A stretch of DNA of 7,200 nucleotides from contig JALSPL010000508.1 of assembly GCA_026985975.1 (NCBI GenBank), positions 1 through 7,200 of the forward strand, written 5' to 3'. The stretch is from Anaerolineae bacterium (lineage in GTDB: Bacteria; Chloroflexota; Anaerolineae; J102). Positions 5,333 to 7,200 of the stretch are shown here, piece after piece (position 1 is the stretch's first letter; each line of letters starts with the position of its first letter). The notes below the pieces were generated by a model. That model was not told where the DNA came from and made no database searches. It saw only the letters and a program-made list of their open reading frames with translations. Both the position numbers and the translations under genes were made by a program.

Positions 5333-6541
5333 TCAATTATACCACATTGTCAACAAGCGCTCGGCCTCCTTCCAGACGGTTTCGACCGGAATATCCCGCA
5401 CGCAGCCGTGAGCGGGCAGGTCGGGCCAGTCGAATTTGCCGCAAGGCGCACAATTCCAGGCGCTGGCGATGATTCGATGCCGGACGGGATCGCCCCACGG
5501 CCCGAACAGCGTCGGATCCGAGGGCCCGTAGAGATGCACCGTGGGCGTTCCCGCTGCCACGGCCAGATGCAACGGCCCGCTATCGGGCCCCAGGGCGATG
5601 TCGGCCCGATGTAACAGCGCCGCCAATACGCTGAAAGAGGTCTGCCCGCCCAGATCGATAACATCGCCCGAGGGAACCGCGGCCACGGCCCGGGTCAGAG
5701 GGATCTCATCGGGGCCGCCGGTGACCAACACCCGCACGCCCGCGTCGGCCAACCGCCGGGCGATCTCCCGCCATTTTTCCGGCTCCCACAGCTTGATGGC
5801 CGCGCCCGAGCCAGGATGAATCACGGCCAGAGGATGCACGTCATCCACGCCGAAGATATCGAAAAGCAGCTTGTCGGCGTCGCCCAGGTCGCGAGAGGTG
5901 AGCTCGAAGCGCAGGGGATGCGTCGCCGGGTCGGGCTGCAAGCGGGCGCCCGTCAGGGCCGCGACCAGTCGCAGATTGCTGGCGACCGCGTGCTCGCGGG
6001 CTGGGGGCAGCGCTTGCGTCAGCCAGGGCGCGGTTTCGGGCGTATCGAAGCCCAGGCGCAGGGGAACGCCCGCGAACCGGGCCAGCAACGCCCCCCACCA
6101 ATGATCGGGTCGGGCGATAAGCGCGGCGTCATAGCGTTTCGCCCGCAATGGCCGGGACCAGCGCCAGAGCAGCTCCCAGCGCTGGAGGACGCCCGCCCGC
6201 CCGCCTCGCTCGAATGCGGGAAAGGGAATCTCGATAAGCTCATCGTAACCGTCGGTCAGGCCGGGCAGCGCAGGCTTGGCCCATGATCCCGCTGCCAGCG
6301 TGATGTGCGCCGCGGGCAATCGGGTTCGCAGCCAGCGCAGGGCCGGGCCCAAAAACAGCAGGTCCCCCAGATGATCAGGACGGATGATGAGGATGCGGGC
6401 GTTTGCCAGGCGCTCGGGGGGGAGGACGCGCCCACGCTTTCCTCCGGCGACGCGCGCCAGCCCGCGTATGATGCTCGCGCGCACGCGGGCGCGACCAGCC
6501 GGGCGGGCCTCTGGCTGCGGCGGATGGGGATAGGTTGGCAT
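5333..6541 (-). CDS. Glycosyltransferase family 9 (heptosyltransferase-like)
   Basis: This 402-residue GT-B fold enzyme resembles ADP-heptose:LPS heptosyltransferases, which add a sugar to a surface glycan at the inner membrane face. Landmarks are IRPDHLGDLLFLGPALRWLR (53-72, with Asp60), HPGSGAAIKLWEPEKW (242-257), TGGPDE (274-279), the sugar-nucleotide site GPDSGPLHLAVAAGTPTVHL (318-337), then YGPSDPTLFGPWG, and a C-terminal Cys cluster C364, C367, C380 as in other GT9 proteins. The basic, proline-rich first 45 residues are a leader outside the family core. I chose ATG 6541 because earlier in-frame codons, back to 6709, run antisense into the divergent pseudouridine synthase. No ribosome binding site is seen; TACAAT at 6553-6548 is so close that a leaderless transcript is possible. 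If the host lacks LPS, the acceptor would be another glycan. GT9 membership is firm; donor and acceptor are unknown. Its stop is 31 bp before the next gene, so read-through into the small operon is plausible. Confidence 0.9.
   Translation of the reverse strand: MPTYPHPPQPEARPAGRARVRASIIRGLARVAGGKRGRVLPPERLANARILIIRPDHLGDLLFLGPALRWLRTRLPAAHITLAAGSWAKPALPGLTDGYDELIEIPFPAFERGGRAGVLQRWELLWRWSRPLRAKRYDAALIARPDHWWGALLARFAGVPLRLGFDTPETAPWLTQALPPAREHAVASNLRLVAALTGARLQPDPATHPLRFELTSRDLGDADKLLFDIFGVDDVHPLAVIHPGSGAAIKLWEPEKWREIARRLADAGVRVLVTGGPDEIPLTRAVAAVPSGDVIDLGGQTSFSVLAALLHRADIALGPDSGPLHLAVAAGTPTVHLYGPSDPTLFGPWGDPVRHRIIASAWNCAPCGKFDWPDLPAHGCVRDIPVETVWKEAERLLTMWYN
5336..5344 (-). promoter_or_regulatory. 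Extended -10 promoter (TGGTATAAT) for the DUF5678/protease/E1 operon
   Basis: On the minus strand TGGTATAAT is a consensus TATAAT with the TGN extension. It lies inside the last codons of the glycosyltransferase (Trp-Tyr-Asn-stop). Transcription would start near 5329, giving a leader of about 28 bases that includes the GGAGG site. There is no good -35 at 17 bp, but extended -10 promoters do not need one. A TTGACA exists (5348-5353) but only 6 bp away, the wrong spacing. Confidence 0.6.
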
Positions 6542-6614
6542 AGGATCATTGTACGATGTGCGGGTGAGTTTGGGGAAATGGCTGGCGCAGGCTATCATCA
6601 TGGCGAGGACGCGT
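6542..6614. promoter_or_regulatory. Divergent intergenic region between glycosyltransferase and pseudouridine synthase
   Basis: These 73 bp must carry, or receive, the signals for both divergent genes. On the minus strand TACAAT (6553-6548) lies 6 bases before ATG 6541. On the plus strand TATCAT (6593-6598) is a weak -10 candidate, and GAGGA (6605-6609) lies 5 bases before ATG 6615 as a good ribosome binding site. No convincing -35 was found for either. Confidence 0.4.
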
Positions 6615-7200
6615 ATGAATATCGAAATCATCTGGCGGGACGATTCCGTCATCGCCGTGAACAAGCCCGCGGGCCTGCTGGTGCACAATAGCCGTTGGGC
6701 CGGGCCCAAAGAGACATCCTTGCGGCAACTCGTGGCCCGGCAGATCGGCCAACAGGTCTACCCCATCCATCGGCTGGACCGCCCCACCAGCGGCGTGCTG
6801 CTCTACGCCCGCACGCGGGAAGCGGCCCGGCTGTGGCATGATCAACTGGCCCGCTCCGACACAAACAAGACTTACATCGCCCTGGCCCGGGGCAGGCTGG
6901 CGGGTCCCATGACCGTAGATCATCCCCTGAAGATCGACGAAGTCCGGCGACCGGCGCTGACGCATTTTCTGCCGCTGAATTACTGTCCGGCCGAGCATGT
7001 CACCCTGGTGCAGGCCATGCCGCGCACGGGCCGCCAGCATCAGATTCGGCGGCATCTGGCCCGCACCGCCCACCAGATCATCGGCGACACCACCTATGGC
7101 AAAGGCCGCATCAACCGCTATTTTCGTCAGACCTACGCCCTGCACCGGCTCTTTTTGCACGCCGCGGGCCTGGACATCACCCATCCCGTCACGGGCCAAC
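6615..7200 (+). CDS. truC: RluA-family pseudouridine synthase, TruC-like (3' end outside window)
   Basis: 195 codons are visible and the frame is still open at the right edge. The enzyme isomerises uridine to pseudouridine in structured RNA. The family signature HRLDRPTSGVLLYAR (52-66) carries the catalytic Asp55; VIAVNKPAGLLVH (12-24) is the N-terminal RluA motif, and PRTGRQHQIRRHLAR with IIGDTTYGKGRIN, then LHRLFLHA and THPVTG, complete the fold. The short N-terminus without an S4 domain, the QIGQQVYPIHRLDRPTSG stretch and the RRHLA...IIGD block are most like TruC, which modifies U65 of some tRNAs; RluC/RluD-type 23S rRNA targets are not excluded. Start ATG 6615 is preferred because GAGGA stands 5 bases upstream; in-frame ATG 6600 would add five residues and lacks such a site. 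Confidence 0.88.
   Translation, partial: MNIEIIWRDDSVIAVNKPAGLLVHNSRWAGPKETSLRQLVARQIGQQVYPIHRLDRPTSGVLLYARTREAARLWHDQLARSDTNKTYIALARGRLAGPMTVDHPLKIDEVRRPALTHFLPLNYCPAEHVTLVQAMPRTGRQHQIRRHLARTAHQIIGDTTYGKGRINRYFRQTYALHRLFLHAAGLDITHPVTGQ

Noticed and set aside
5336..5353. TTGACA followed by TATAAT as a classical promoter
   Set aside because: The two boxes are only 6 bp apart instead of about 17, so TTGACA is probably chance; the extended -10 alone supports the promoter.
6546..7199. Minus-strand open frame antisense to the pseudouridine synthase
   Set aside because: The plus strand carries the full RluA signature HRLDRPTSG; the antisense translation shows no motif.

Overview
The window looks like chromosomal DNA from a GC-rich environmental bacterium. 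Gene style suggests Chloroflexota (Anaerolineae/Caldilineae-like): a soluble GAF-PAS histidine kinase with no adjacent regulator, a ThiF/MoeB-type E1 enzyme with a C-terminal extension, a small retropepsin-like protease paired with a DUF5678-like protein, and degenerate 'CTTTGCG...CTTTGCGTGAGATC' intergenic repeats. This placement is inferred from protein style alone and is only moderately secure.

Layout. (1) 1-1484, plus strand: the 3' end of an unidentified gene overlaps by ATGA (477-480) the start of a full-length MtnA/eIF2B-fold sugar-phosphate isomerase. The isomerase keeps its catalytic Cys and Asp but differs at several substrate-site positions. (2) 1485-1883: a gene-free, AT-richer stretch with a hairpin after the isomerase gene and two 91-bp direct repeat copies 118 bp apart (75/91 identical by hand alignment, no gaps). 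(3) 1884-3443, plus: a cytoplasmic GAF-PAS-HisKA-HATPase sensor kinase. (4) 6541 down to 3454, minus, four genes in one direction: a GT9 glycosyltransferase, a small DUF5678-like protein with a strong ribosome binding site and a near-perfect extended -10 promoter, a retropepsin-like aspartyl protease, and the E1-like adenylyltransferase. The last three are joined by short overlaps and probably form one transcript. The kinase and E1 genes converge with a 10-bp gap. (5) 6615 to the right edge, plus, divergent from the glycosyltransferase: an RluA-family pseudouridine synthase closest in layout to TruC, cut by the window end.

The two small genes at 4512-5301 have much lower GC than their surroundings (about 41% over 4741-4920 by hand count, against 70% at 841-900 and 82% at 3901-3960). 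With their own promoter, they look like an acquired cassette placed upstream of the E1 gene. This cassette, the altered active site of the MtnA-like protein, and the hairpin-preserving intergenic repeat are the parts most worth a second look. No RNA genes, CRISPR arrays, transposases or phage genes were seen.
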